Shown here: piece after piece, positions 37,701 to 46,124 of the stretch
Layout of the letters: each line of letters starts with the position of its first letter
How positions within the stretch are numbered: the first letter of the stretch is position 1
Source: Sphingobium sp. Leaf26
GTDB lineage: Bacteria > Pseudomonadota > Alphaproteobacteria > Sphingomonadales > Sphingomonadaceae
Assembly (NCBI RefSeq): GCF_001421665.1
Contig: NZ_LMKV01000012.1
Coordinates: 640,185 to 704,184 of the forward strand
Length of the DNA: 64,000 nt
Direction: 5' to 3'
Translations under genes and position numbers: made by a program
Notes under the pieces: generated by a model
What the model was told of the DNA's origin: nothing
The model's database searches: none
The model's input: only the letters and a program-made list of their open reading frames with translations

Positions 37701-37796
37701 GTCCGCAACGAGGAACCGGCGGCTCCCCTTGCCGGTAAGTGCCTCGACGGCAGCGGCCACCGTTGCCTCCTGGAATGCGCGCGGGGTGCTGCTCAT
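34752..37796 (-). CDS. SNF2/RapA-like superfamily-2 helicase
   Basis: From ATG 37796 (overlapping the upstream gene's stop as ATGA) this is a 1,014-residue helicase. Walker A is VADEVGLGKTTVAREAL (about 32-48), Walker B the variant IIFDEFQRF (about 245), motif III LLSATPYRLYG (about 283), and the C-terminal lobe has TTSIGQEGLDF (about 835) and QREGRISRYGG (about 871), the motif V/VI block. The region between the lobes is long and has no motif I recognise. SNF2-type translocases next to a PLD nuclease occur in DISARM and Dpd systems, but no DUF1998 protein, methyltransferase or deazaguanine gene is present here. It probably remodels or translocates on DNA for the PLD nuclease encoded upstream. 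Confidence 0.85.
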   Translation of the reverse strand: MSSTPRAFQEATVAAAVEALTGKGSRRFLVADEVGLGKTTVAREALRHLSKGGTKAFTAFYVTNNTRVSDQNASRLVDFLGNKDARKRALSKVDRLSMIPLDQRPPGEPRSPLRLYSLAPQTSFPAEGKHQSPGAAVERAFLGRLLERAVPGASEKLPNLFIQQRAVKSWEGACRTADRLMGGIDPKLVETYRNALKARFNPEGKRPSLADRIAKAANEKPHSRTLTVLRRLLAEACLEATPPDLIIFDEFQRFREMLAPAAGDRLGQALLGIGRKRPAMLLLSATPYRLYGESWDGKDGPQAHEELFETIEFLSRNKETRAEAEQLFANFGEILRAIGDAKGDGIDPLLRDRAEATRDRIDALLRPCIARTERPPSTSEDYRTRRAPLPILPGDLRVFKQFAGKVTDRNKTAASAYWLSVPLPAQALGSRYKIAEDRPFEREPGAPFLRAGKQLAEAKQGWGSAKLRALQEIAKNPELALPWVAPSIRWWRLAGPWASAPSQKTLLFSRFRATPQSVAALMSLGVENAYLNAAGTDRRRNWESKRLAPQSGLPVMGLFHPSPFLIRVTDPLKGHHATADTALKTVANQLRRALGRLKIEIRDRPKKDAERSRPLWNLLAAIERESGDYDATQLAWVATAGDEAVLGRIVEERDDVEAIEWISSRELDRLAEIALSSPAVTVGRALLRHLPTAIDPEHIYDLIWFCWHRLRTYLDNRVFWGRLGGGSITEVLVAAVRDGGLESVLDEHFWLAQGQVEAAQLLDELGSALHASLGWFTFRGLPATGSPIRLRCHAAVPFSGTDKADAETTERALSDSEEGTPPRAEGLRRAFNTPFWPHVLATTSIGQEGLDFHSWCRRIVHWDLPSNPVDLEQREGRISRYGGLLIRRPLGAKVREDAVAAGKGGQSPWNAAAALGEARFPNDTGLSPWWTFENADIDRHVLALSKSRDIARFDHLQRQRLLYRLALGQPNQEDLVNHLARGSDEKIAALSALALDLRPVAGANLKNLKKMTIS

Positions 37797-39640
37797 TTCT
37801 TCAACAACACGTCGCGTGCGACGCCCCACGTTTCCTGGAGCGCCCTGAGATCTGCGCGATCCTCGTTCGAAAGATGCTCGCCGTGGGCAAGTACGGCTGC
37901 GACGTATCGATCAAGCATCGCATCGACCCGCTTGAGAGCGTCGGTCTTCTGCATCTGTTCCTTCGCCCAGGCCGTGAGGATATCCTCGAGCGCGAAGCCG
38001 TCATGCTTCCAGCTCTCGCGTCGCCCCGCGCCGGACACCGGCTCCACATCCCAATCGTCCTCGGCACCTGCGCCGGCCTCGCCCTCCAACAGTTCGCGCA
38101 ACCAGACCTGCAGGCCGGCGACGCTGAGGAAGCGGCTGATCGCCGCGGAATCGCGGTCCCCCTCGATCATCGGTGAGATCGGCACCCGCATCATCCAGGA
38201 AGCGGCTGGCAAGTCGCCCATCACGAGGCGGAACTGGACGAGATCGGTCTGTAGGGACAGTGGGACCTCGCCCAATGCGACGCTCCGGGCACCACCTTCC
38301 CATGGGTGCATCACCATCGTTGCGAGACCCACTTCGAGGCGGGCGGACGCCGGCAGCGTAGGTGCTTGCTCACCCTCGACAGTGAACAGCTTGCCATCGC
38401 GCCGGAGGCTCAGGGGCATGTCCGCCAGCATCCAGCGGACCTGTTCCAGCTGCAGCTCGGACGCCTCGCCCTCACCCTCATCTAGAACCCCCTCCAGCAG
38501 CGCCGGCGCGATCGGGGTTGCGGAGCCGACGATCGCCAGGACCCCGTCGATCTCTGCGGCACCGCCGCTGAACCGGGCGGCCACCTCTGCGTTGCGGCCA
38601 GACCAAGCGCGATCCGTCGCGTTGGCGCTGCCGGCGACGATGTCGATGCGGTTGCCGGTAATCGAGGCGAACAGCTTGGCATGCAGGCCGGAATGCGCAG
38701 GACCTGCTTGGCCTTCATCCTCCTCGTTGGTGGCAGGCTCGCACGTGGTGTCGATCGGGACCTCGTCCGCCGCGCTCCCGTCCGGGCTCGGCGCTGCGAG
38801 CGACAGCAGCTTGAAACCGGACAGGTCGGCGCGTCCTTCCGCCCTCAGCTTGCGCACCGCCGGCAAGGTCGTGACGAGGGTGCGATCGGGACACCCCGCC
38901 GTCATGCGCCCAAGTGCGCCGGCGAACGTGTCGCACAGAAAAGGGCTCAGTATGATGATCTTGCCGGCCTTCGACGCGGCGAGCGGGGGCGCCGGCTCCC
39001 CGCCTCGCGTCCACAGGTCGATGCTATCGACATGGATCCCCTCCGGCGCGATCCATCGAACTGTCTTCAACTCATCGGAGAGCGTGTCGGGATCGAGGTC
39101 GGGAAGCTTCGCCTCCAGGGCAAGCGTGGCACCGAGCGCGTCGATCCCGCTGATCGCCTGACTTCCTTTGCGCCGCTTGCTCTCGCCGTCGAGGACCAGC
39201 CCGAGATCGAGGTCCCGGCTTGTCGTGAGATTGCGGCTTCCGATCCAGAGTCGCCAGAAACAGTGCGACTTGTCGTCCTCGTAGCAGATCAGTGCGGCCT
39301 TTGGGTGCCAGCTGTTTAAACGCTCCCGATACGGCGTTTCGATTACGAACTGGTCGAGCACCGCAGCGATCCGGGGAAGCTTCGGGCCGCGGTGGATGCG
39401 GCCGCGCTGGACGATGAACCGGACACGGTCGCGCAGCGCCTCGACGGCACCGGCGAAATCGGACTTGTTGCCGCCCGCACTATCGCGGCCGCGAGCATGC
39501 AGGTTCAGCAGGGCGCCGCCAAGCACGATCGGATCGGCCGAATAGGCGGCGAACAGCGCGAACCGCGTGCGCGTGAGCTTTGGCGGTCGCAACAGCTCGA
39601 GAAAAGCCTGGCCCGGGAACTCCTTCGGTGGCTTCTTCAT
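37793..39640 (-). CDS. Phospholipase-D-like (HKD) nuclease
   Basis: This 615-residue protein (ATG 39640, overlapping the upstream stop as ATGA) carries two HxK-type motifs of the phospholipase D superfamily. The first is WHPKAALICY with IGSRNLT downstream (about residues 110-140); the second is GLHAKLFA with VAGSANATDRAW (about 318-345). Both have the H, K and downstream N expected of an active pair, though the HKD aspartate is not conserved in either block. Enzymes of this type in defence operons are usually nucleases. The C-terminal third is acidic with no known domain. A SNF2-type helicase gene follows with a 4-nt overlap, which suggests a joint complex. Confidence 0.8.
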   Translation of the reverse strand: MKKPPKEFPGQAFLELLRPPKLTRTRFALFAAYSADPIVLGGALLNLHARGRDSAGGNKSDFAGAVEALRDRVRFIVQRGRIHRGPKLPRIAAVLDQFVIETPYRERLNSWHPKAALICYEDDKSHCFWRLWIGSRNLTTSRDLDLGLVLDGESKRRKGSQAISGIDALGATLALEAKLPDLDPDTLSDELKTVRWIAPEGIHVDSIDLWTRGGEPAPPLAASKAGKIIILSPFLCDTFAGALGRMTAGCPDRTLVTTLPAVRKLRAEGRADLSGFKLLSLAAPSPDGSAADEVPIDTTCEPATNEEDEGQAGPAHSGLHAKLFASITGNRIDIVAGSANATDRAWSGRNAEVAARFSGGAAEIDGVLAIVGSATPIAPALLEGVLDEGEGEASELQLEQVRWMLADMPLSLRRDGKLFTVEGEQAPTLPASARLEVGLATMVMHPWEGGARSVALGEVPLSLQTDLVQFRLVMGDLPAASWMMRVPISPMIEGDRDSAAISRFLSVAGLQVWLRELLEGEAGAGAEDDWDVEPVSGAGRRESWKHDGFALEDILTAWAKEQMQKTDALKRVDAMLDRYVAAVLAHGEHLSNEDRADLRALQETWGVARDVLLKK

Positions 39641-40845
39641 GCGCCGACCAGATCCCTGAGCAACATCTGCACCCGGTCCCAACGATAGTGAAGCGGCGCG
39701 CCGATCGGATGGTGATCATTGTCCCAGTCCGCGCGCTGATCGACGCCGAATTGGGTGAGCGACAGCCGCGCGCGGCGCCCCTTCCGGCCGATCTCGGCGT
39801 TCCGATAGACCTCCTCAAGCCGCATCGGATCACTGTGCCCGTCACGGATCCACGAGAGCGTATCGCGCAGCGCGATCGAGACGACGGGGGAGAACTCGCT
39901 CTTGTCGTTCATGTCATCGAGAAAGGCTGCCCAGTCGAGCCGGTCCGCCTGCGTCCGCCACCGCTCCAGCACCTGCGGCAGCGCGTCGCGCTGCGTAGCG
40001 GTGCGCTTGCTGCCGTCGATGGTCTCACACAGCGTCTCGACCTGTGCGGCATAGACCGCACGGCCAATCGCCGCCAAGGCGGCTGCTTGCCCTGAGCGTT
40101 CGAGAGCCGGTCGCTCGGTTTCGGCTAGGTCGCAGATCTGGGGACTCCACGCAGTTCGGCTCGACAACACGTCGTGCCCGACCAGAAGCGAGAATATCGA
40201 CCGCGCGCCCGGGTTCTTCGGCGAGGTGAGGCTGCGTAACCGCTTCGCCAGGAACTTCTTCTCCTTCGCGGTGAGTTCGAAGCTGAGCGTGCCTTCGCCA
40301 GTCTGGTTCCAGTCCTCGGGCGGTTCGGGACACACGAACGGCCAGGACATGCCGTTCAGCGGTGTCCCCTCGTCATCCTTCAACGGGCCGCCGGGCTTTC
40401 CGGCAACGATGCGCTCGACCTGATAGCGGCTGAGCGGCCCGGTCCCCTCCTGCTCGCGCACCAGCCCCCAGCGCTGCAGTGCGCCCCAATATACCTGGCT
40501 TGGGCGCTGATCGACCGGCAACGGATAGTTCCCGCTTCCGATGACGCCCACCGGCTCGTTGATCAATCGTCCCGTCAGCAGATATTCGCGGCGCTTCATG
40601 CTGTCCTGGGTTCGCATGCCCTTGGTGGGCTTGGCCTGCTCGTCGCGGTAGAGCCAAGGCACGAACAGGACGTAGCGCAGCCGGGTGTGCAGGACCGAGG
40701 TGCCGGGGAAGAAGCGATCGGCGTAACGCTGGTGGACGATTAGGAAACCGATCTCGTCGCGGACACCTTTCTGGTCCGCGTTCATGAATTTCCGTGCCTG
40801 GCGCATTGCGTCCGGCGACAGGTATGTCATCCCGAAGGAAGCCAA
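39637..40845 (-). CDS. DUF6361 family protein
   Basis: This 402-residue protein opens with SFGMTYLSPDAMRQARKF and has DEIGFLIVHQRYADRFFPGT and RYVLFVPWLYRD in the first 75 residues, the block I associate with DUF6361. The family function is unknown; it is seen beside helicases in defence regions. I chose TTG 40845 because GGAGG stands 7 nt upstream; ATG 40830 is the alternative. It is the first gene of the minus-strand operon and overlaps the PLD gene by 4 nt. No catalytic motif is visible; it could be a sensor or adaptor for the helicase-nuclease pair. Confidence 0.75.
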   Translation of the reverse strand: MASFGMTYLSPDAMRQARKFMNADQKGVRDEIGFLIVHQRYADRFFPGTSVLHTRLRYVLFVPWLYRDEQAKPTKGMRTQDSMKRREYLLTGRLINEPVGVIGSGNYPLPVDQRPSQVYWGALQRWGLVREQEGTGPLSRYQVERIVAGKPGGPLKDDEGTPLNGMSWPFVCPEPPEDWNQTGEGTLSFELTAKEKKFLAKRLRSLTSPKNPGARSIFSLLVGHDVLSSRTAWSPQICDLAETERPALERSGQAAALAAIGRAVYAAQVETLCETIDGSKRTATQRDALPQVLERWRTQADRLDWAAFLDDMNDKSEFSPVVSIALRDTLSWIRDGHSDPMRLEEVYRNAEIGRKGRRARLSLTQFGVDQRADWDNDHHPIGAPLHYRWDRVQMLLRDLVGA

Positions 40846-41589
40846 GCTCCACCCTCCAAAGCCTAATAACTGAATAAATGATGGAGAAATCTACGTCAAA
40901 GCAATGAATTGCTCAAGCTTGTACTTTTCCGCGTTCCTTTTGGAATCCGATAATCGCAACTTTTTATGCCCAACCAACAGTCAATCCACCCACTTACGAT
41001 CTTTGCAAAACATGCGGAGGCACAGATTATTTCGACGCGATTATCCGGTCGCACGCGGGCAACAATTGTCAGTGCGCCTGCACGAAAAATTCGACGTACC
41101 TTACGCGAGCCCATCACACTGTACATCTACTTTTAAAAAGACCTGCTATTTGGAAAATTTGTCGGAAATGGCAGCAAAATTCCAAACCACGTCATTCCGA
41201 ATTCGGCGCGGACAGATGCCCTTTTCCCGCCAATCTCACGTCCGATAACTGTGATTTCCGGGCACAACGACAAAGCCGCCCTATGTTGGCCGAGAGGCGG
41301 ATTAAAGATCAAGTCTTGGCTGGCCGGTATCGACGCTGAGCCGTCATCCATAATGAACCTCAGGTTGGATTGGTATCCGCAGCTCCTCCGCCTTTGACGT
41401 GACACCTGCGACGAGACGTTGACGGATCACAACCCCCTCCGGGCGCCCGTGTTGCCGCTGCGCGGCGGCCCGCGCCAGCGCCCTGCACGGGTTCCCTTTC
41501 GCTACGCTTCGGTGTGATCCGCCACCGCGCGCCGCTCATTCGGTGTCACCGGCGGGAAGGCTGCCGGAACCAACGAAGGAGGCACTATC
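40846..41589. other. Intergenic region between the divergent DUF6361 operon and ssb
   Basis: These 744 bp contain no supportable gene. The left half (about 40860-41180) is clearly lower in GC than its surroundings and probably holds the promoter of the minus-strand operon. The right end holds the ribosome-binding site GAAGGAGG (41573-41580) of the SSB gene. Confidence 0.5.
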
Positions 41590-41910
41590 ATGAACGTCGT
41601 CAACCTCGCAGGCCGCATCGCCAAGGATCCTGAAATACGCAACAATGTCACCACCCTCATCGTCGCGACCGATCGCGTGAAGCTTAAGGACGGCAAGACC
41701 TATATCGACCAAGCCACCGGATACACAGCGAAGTCGACCGAGTTCCATAAGGTGACCTGCTTTAACGGGCTCGGTCAGGCCGTCGCTACCCGTACCAAGG
41801 GTTCTGTCGTCGCGGTGGGCGGCGCCATTCATTACTCGACCTGGCAGGATCGCGAGGGCATCACCCGCTATGGCTGCGAGATCATCGCCGACCGGATCGA
41901 TTTCTTTTGA
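41590..41910 (+). CDS. ssb: Small single-stranded-DNA-binding protein
   Basis: This 106-residue OB-fold protein reads MNVVNLAGRIAKDPEIR, then FHKVTCFNGLGQAVA, KGSVVAVGG and DREGITRYGCEIIADRIDF, which is the core of SSB. It lacks the long acidic C-terminal tail of housekeeping SSB, as is common for SSBs of mobile elements. The ATG has GGAGG 9-10 nt upstream. It lies directly before the integrase, so a role in transfer or integration of the element is likely. A perfect hairpin follows. Confidence 0.85.
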   Translation: MNVVNLAGRIAKDPEIRNNVTTLIVATDRVKLKDGKTYIDQATGYTAKSTEFHKVTCFNGLGQAVATRTKGSVVAVGGAIHYSTWQDREGITRYGCEIIADRIDFF

Positions 41911-41918
41911 TCGGCCTG

Positions 41919-41942
41919 ATTGGGCGGCTCCGGCCGCCCAAT
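41919..41942 (+). terminator. Hairpin after ssb
   Basis: A perfect 10-bp inverted repeat (41919-41928 and 41933-41942) with a 4-nt loop starts 8 nt after the ssb stop codon. It has no T-run, so it would be a weak intrinsic terminator or an mRNA-stabilising hairpin. Confidence 0.55.
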
Positions 41943-42192
41943 CGATGTGCAGATATCCGGCATGCCTTGACCCAAAAGAAGATATAGAAATAGGGCGCCA
42001 GGAGGAGAGGGCAGGCTGCCCCACTGAGAGGGAGTTTCTCCCACTGGTTTCCAAGCCTGTCGTTGAGGACACCACTGCGTCAAAGATGCGTGGTACCCCC
42101 AATTTCGCGGCTTCGGCTACGCCTTCGTCCGTGACCCGGCGGCGCCCTCAACGACCCCTGTTGTCCCATCATTTTTGAAACAGGAGGTTCCC

Positions 42193-44376
42193 ATGCATAT
42201 CATGTCTGACGCTGCTGCGCAGGACGCTTCGCTTTACCTGACCGCTGTTGCTTACGCGGAGCGGCGCGGGCGGATCGCTGAGAGCTCACCCTTTCCGCTT
42301 ACTACCGATGCCGATGGCCACGATAAAGCGCGCTTGCTGTCGTCATGCATCTGCGCCTGCATTCTAGGCGTGTCCGGAAGAGAACGGGCTGATACCTATG
42401 AAACTGGAATTTCCTTAATGGCAATGAATAGCCGTGATGACGGCGATGCGATCCACGCTGTTTCGTTAAAGCGCGGTCCCAAGGCACTACCGACCGTTGA
42501 CCGGCCAACACCGCGCCTTAATGAGTGGATTGATCCGCCAACCTTCCGTGAAGCGCTTGTCTTGCATCTGAGCCGCTTTTCCGAAAGCTACTATCAACTC
42601 CACCGCGCTATCATCCAACCGGGCGAGAAATTCGATCGAACCACACTGCGCTCGTGGATTGAGGGGGACCGTACGCCAGGAAGTGCCGCCAGTTTGGCTC
42701 TGCTCACGCGCATTGAGCATCGTTATGGCCTCCCAAACGGGTATTTCAAAGCGAAGCTGCCAAATCGCACCCGCGCGCCGTCTGGTCTCGAGGCCAAGGG
42801 CCTGTCCAAGGCCGAACAACGGCGTGTAGCCTGGCACCTGCCCGATGACTTCAATTTCAGATCGCTTCCTGAGCAGAAGAAGATACTGGATTGGGTCCAG
42901 AACGTCGTGATTTCTGGCGCAACGGAATATCGTCGTTTTCAGGCCCAGGCCTTGAAACTGCGCTACGCTGTCCGGTTTCCTTCTGTGACCGGCAAAAAGG
43001 TCAGAGGCGGGTTATCTGGCGAACAAATCTGTGATCTCGATGACCAAGCTGATCATGTCGGCGTGGTAGATGCGCCACCTCATCTTGTGTCGGAACTGGC
43101 CGAGCTTGTCCGCTTCAAAACGGCCACGCTTACCGACATCGGCTTTCAGCGCAGCGGGGTCTGGAATGAAGAAACCACGGCCCAGAAGATCGAGCATTTC
43201 GGATTGATGTTCGGTGCCTTGGCAGCCTCACCAAAGGGGGCTGTGCAAGGCTGCGGCGTACCACTTAGGAATTTGACGTTCGCCATGCTTGTTTTCCCGC
43301 GCGTTTGGGATTGGTATGTCCAGTGGCGGGAACGGCGGCGTGGCTTCTTCACCCGCTGGGAATGCGACATGCTTCGCAACGCTATGGCATTGGTTCGCAC
43401 CGACACGGGTTGGATACGCCAACATCCAGAACTAACTTCGCGTCTTGTTCCAATCGAAGGCTTGATATCGGCGGCGGAAATTGAAGCGGCAAGCGCTGAC
43501 TGGCAAGCCGCCTGCGACATTCTCCATGCCCATGCCGGCGCTAGGGTGAAGGAAGTGGATCGCGTCGCACGCGTGCATCGCGACCCCTTTGAGCCGATCC
43601 TATCTATTCTCGAAGCAGACAGCCCCGTGGCGGAGTATCTGAAGATCGCCGACGAGATTTTGAAGCTCCGTCCGGACGCGCGACGCTACCCCCGTGCGGC
43701 TGCTGAGATGGCACGCTCCTACTTGATAATTCGATTAGGTCTTCATCTCGGCTTGCGGCAGAAAAATCTTCGCCAACTGATGGTTTGCCCACGCGGGCAG
43801 CTGCCGCGATCAGAGCGGCAGCTTGAGTTGCTGAAGCGCGGTGAAATCCGCTGGAGCGAGCGCGAGCAGGGCTGGGAGGTTCTCGTGCCAGCAGTAGCTT
43901 TCAAGAATGCCCATTCATCCTTCTTTGCCGGTAAGCCTTTTCGGCTGATATTACCCGATCTGGGGGACCTCTATAATCATATTAGCGCCTACATAGATCG
44001 GCATCGAACCGCCCTGCTGAACGGTGCCGACGACCCCGGTACTTTCTTCGTGAAAACGGTAAAGACAACTAGCCGTGACGCTTCCTACAATCAGACGACA
44101 TTCTATGAAGCATGGCGGCTGGTAATCCAGCGCTATGGCATCTTTAATCCCTATACCGGCCGAGGTGCGATCAAGGGATTGCTGCCGCATGGGCCTCATA
44201 ATGTACGGGACATTTTGGCTACCCATATCCTCAAGCATACCGGCTCATACGAGCAGGCCAGCTACGCGATACAGGATACGCCAGAGATGGTCGCCAAACA
44301 TTACGGCCGCTTCCTTCCGCAAGATAAGGCGGCGATGGCCGCGAAGATATTGAACCGGGTTTGGGAAGCCGCCTGA
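42193..44376 (+). CDS. Large tyrosine-recombinase-like integrase
   Basis: This 727-residue protein (ATG 42193 with AGGAGG 5 nt upstream) ends in a tyrosine-recombinase catalytic domain: AAEMARSYLIIRLGLHLGLRQKNLRQL carries the first arginine (about residues 512-540), LLPHGPHNVRDILATHIL gives HxxR (about 666), and EMVAKHYGRF the nucleophilic tyrosine (about 700). The large N-terminal part (about 500 residues) is not a standard core-binding domain. Residues 1-75 look poorly conserved and ATG 42418 is a possible later start. The same C-terminus is present as a truncated copy at 8136-8408, so this enzyme family has acted at least twice here. It is probably the integrase of the defence island to its left. 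Confidence 0.8.
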   Translation: MHIMSDAAAQDASLYLTAVAYAERRGRIAESSPFPLTTDADGHDKARLLSSCICACILGVSGRERADTYETGISLMAMNSRDDGDAIHAVSLKRGPKALPTVDRPTPRLNEWIDPPTFREALVLHLSRFSESYYQLHRAIIQPGEKFDRTTLRSWIEGDRTPGSAASLALLTRIEHRYGLPNGYFKAKLPNRTRAPSGLEAKGLSKAEQRRVAWHLPDDFNFRSLPEQKKILDWVQNVVISGATEYRRFQAQALKLRYAVRFPSVTGKKVRGGLSGEQICDLDDQADHVGVVDAPPHLVSELAELVRFKTATLTDIGFQRSGVWNEETTAQKIEHFGLMFGALAASPKGAVQGCGVPLRNLTFAMLVFPRVWDWYVQWRERRRGFFTRWECDMLRNAMALVRTDTGWIRQHPELTSRLVPIEGLISAAEIEAASADWQAACDILHAHAGARVKEVDRVARVHRDPFEPILSILEADSPVAEYLKIADEILKLRPDARRYPRAAAEMARSYLIIRLGLHLGLRQKNLRQLMVCPRGQLPRSERQLELLKRGEIRWSEREQGWEVLVPAVAFKNAHSSFFAGKPFRLILPDLGDLYNHISAYIDRHRTALLNGADDPGTFFVKTVKTTSRDASYNQTTFYEAWRLVIQRYGIFNPYTGRGAIKGLLPHGPHNVRDILATHILKHTGSYEQASYAIQDTPEMVAKHYGRFLPQDKAAMAAKILNRVWEAA

Positions 44377-44385
44377 GTCTCATTT

Positions 44386-44407
44386 GGCGCGGCCGTTCGG
44401 CCGCGCC
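44386..44407 (+). terminator. Perfect GC-rich hairpin after the integrase
   Basis: A perfect 10-bp inverted repeat (44386-44395 and 44398-44407) with a 2-nt loop starts 9 nt after the integrase stop. It lacks a T-run. Part of it lies in the 12-nt sequence shared with the remnant copy at 8412-8423. Confidence 0.55.
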
Positions 44408-45348
44408 ATTCAAGATCGGAAAAGAAGAAAATGGACTTGGGTGTTCACGTGGCGCCGACACGATTTTCACCGATATTTTGAGATCAAATAAAGCCATCTT
44501 TTGCACTTCATCAGCAAAGAATCAGTGGTTTGCCAAGCCCAGAAACGAACAGGTAGTTTGGAGAGGTAAGATGGCTATTTGCTGCCTATACCCGGACAAA
44601 GCAGGAACACATTCTTTATTTCAAGCGCCAGATAGGCTATGAAGTTACCCGCCGGAACTAGAAAACGGCACATTTCTGAGCAGTATGACTAGACGCCCAA
44701 GCAGGAGGACGTGGCTGTGATAATAAGCACACCCTACGCACCGAGGTGCATGAGATTATGCTTGCGGAACAAGGCATTGCGCGTCGCGGCGCGTGTGTTC
44801 TCCTGTAGTACGGCTTTAGCGGGATCGGAAAACTCCGCCCGATCAACGGCTTGCCTGTAGTCTGGGAGACTACGCCTTTGCCTGCGCTTCCTGCCATGAT
44901 GATCGGCGCGAAGTCTGCTTGAGCAGACCGTGGAGCGAGGGGGTGTGCGGGGATGTGCGGGGATGTGCCGGATAGGCTTGCCGCCGGTGATGTATGACAG
45001 ATGGGCATTGTGTGCCGGGCCGGAAAGGTGGGCTTGAGCGGTGCCGTTTGTTCTCCATGCTACGATGGGAAGCAGGGCGAGATAAAAGGCCCGCCGTCGC
45101 TTGGGGCCTATGTGGTTGGTCTTGTTGAGGCTTTTGCGCCGTCGCGGAAATGGTGCCGCCGTCGCCTGCGTCGAAATCCTCTGGAATATCAATGTCGGGA
45201 GCGCTGGCACGGGCGCAGGCGTTGGAGAGCACGGCCGATCGAGCGCCTCAACCCCGCTGCGCGCCCTTCGGGCTGCGGCTGCGCCGCAGGGGTTGACCCA
45301 CTCGCCCGCCCGCGCTGCTGGTGTGGCATGGTCGCTGTCGCGACCCGC
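44408..45348. other. Gap between integrase and mobilisation module
   Basis: About 940 bp with several short frames, none of which resembles a protein I know or has a convincing ribosome-binding site. It may contain the right end of the defence island and the left end of the mobilisation module, but no clear repeat pair marks the join apart from the 12-nt repeat at 44380. Confidence 0.45.
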
Positions 45349-46107
45349 TCAAGATTGCGGCATCGTTACGCTAACCGAGCAACTCACCGGCTGCTTGGCC
45401 CTAGCGGCAGCCTTCTGACATGCGACAAGGGTGTCGCGGTTCTCCCGCGCAAGGTCGGCGGCGTCCACAATCGCCTGCCAACCGTCCGGGTTCCCGGCGC
45501 GCATGAGTCGGATACCGGCATCCCATAGTGACGGCTCGCCCAGCGTGCGACGGGCAACCCTTTCCGGCCAGAGCCAGCTTTGCGGACCGATGCTGGCCGC
45601 CCAGCCGGGATAGATCAGCCACAAAAGCGAGATGGCCAGTGCAGCGCCACCGCCGCAATAGAACATGTGCCTGCGCTGTTCCCGCTTGGTCCGAACGGTG
45701 CCGATCGCGCGCATCTGATCCGCATGGGCTTGATGATGCAATTCCAGCGATTTCTTGACGGTAGCGCGGTCGCTCGTGCGCGCGGCTTCCGCCGCTAGGC
45801 CGATCCGCTCCGCCATGCTCTCTGGCGTCAACTGCATGGCGGGCGCATCCATGATCGTCTTCGTCTGCCCAGCAACCGTCGCGAGAAAGCCGTTCATCTT
45901 GGCGAGTGTCGGCCCATAGTCAGGGTATTCGAGGCTCTGCTTCTCGATTGCGATATGCTCAAGTGCGCGGGCCATCACCGCCATGCGCCCGTCCAACCGC
46001 TCCTCCATAGCGGCCACGCGCTCCGAGAGTTGCGCGAACGCCTGCGCGGCGGCATTGGGCCGAGGTTCCGGCTCCGGTTCGTTTAGAAGGCTCTGTTCGT
46101 CGTCCAT
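45349..46107 (-). CDS. DUF6118 family protein, mobilisation-module associated
   Basis: This 252-residue protein has an acidic N-terminus, a coiled-coil-like region (FAQLSERVAAMEERLDGRMA), one transmembrane helix near residues 150-172 (MFYCGGGAALAISLLWLIYP), and a C-terminal domain containing QSWLWPERVARRTLG and WDAGIRLM. It matches what I know as DUF6118, found beside TraA-type relaxases in sphingomonads. AGGAGA stands 7 nt before the ATG. It is downstream of traA on the same strand by 17 bp, so they are co-transcribed. It probably anchors part of the mobilisation machinery to the inner membrane, but this is an inference. Confidence 0.75.
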   Translation of the reverse strand: MDDEQSLLNEPEPEPRPNAAAQAFAQLSERVAAMEERLDGRMAVMARALEHIAIEKQSLEYPDYGPTLAKMNGFLATVAGQTKTIMDAPAMQLTPESMAERIGLAAEAARTSDRATVKKSLELHHQAHADQMRAIGTVRTKREQRRHMFYCGGGAALAISLLWLIYPGWAASIGPQSWLWPERVARRTLGEPSLWDAGIRLMRAGNPDGWQAIVDAADLARENRDTLVACQKAAARAKQPVSCSVSVTMPQS

Positions 46108-46124
46108 GATGTCGTCTCCTTGGG

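Noticed and set aside
37653..39161. Plus-strand open frame of 502 codons
   Set aside because: Antisense across the helicase-PLD junction; serine/proline/arginine-rich low-complexity sequence with no motif.
33030..40845. DISARM or Dpd system
   Set aside because: SNF2-type helicase plus PLD is suggestive, but DUF1998, DrmA-type and methyltransferase genes (DISARM) and DpdA/deazaguanine genes (Dpd) are absent.
45001..45528. Plus-strand open frame of 175 codons between integrase and DUF6118
   Set aside because: Arginine- and cysteine-rich composition, no ribosome-binding site, and it overlaps the end of the well-supported DUF6118 gene.
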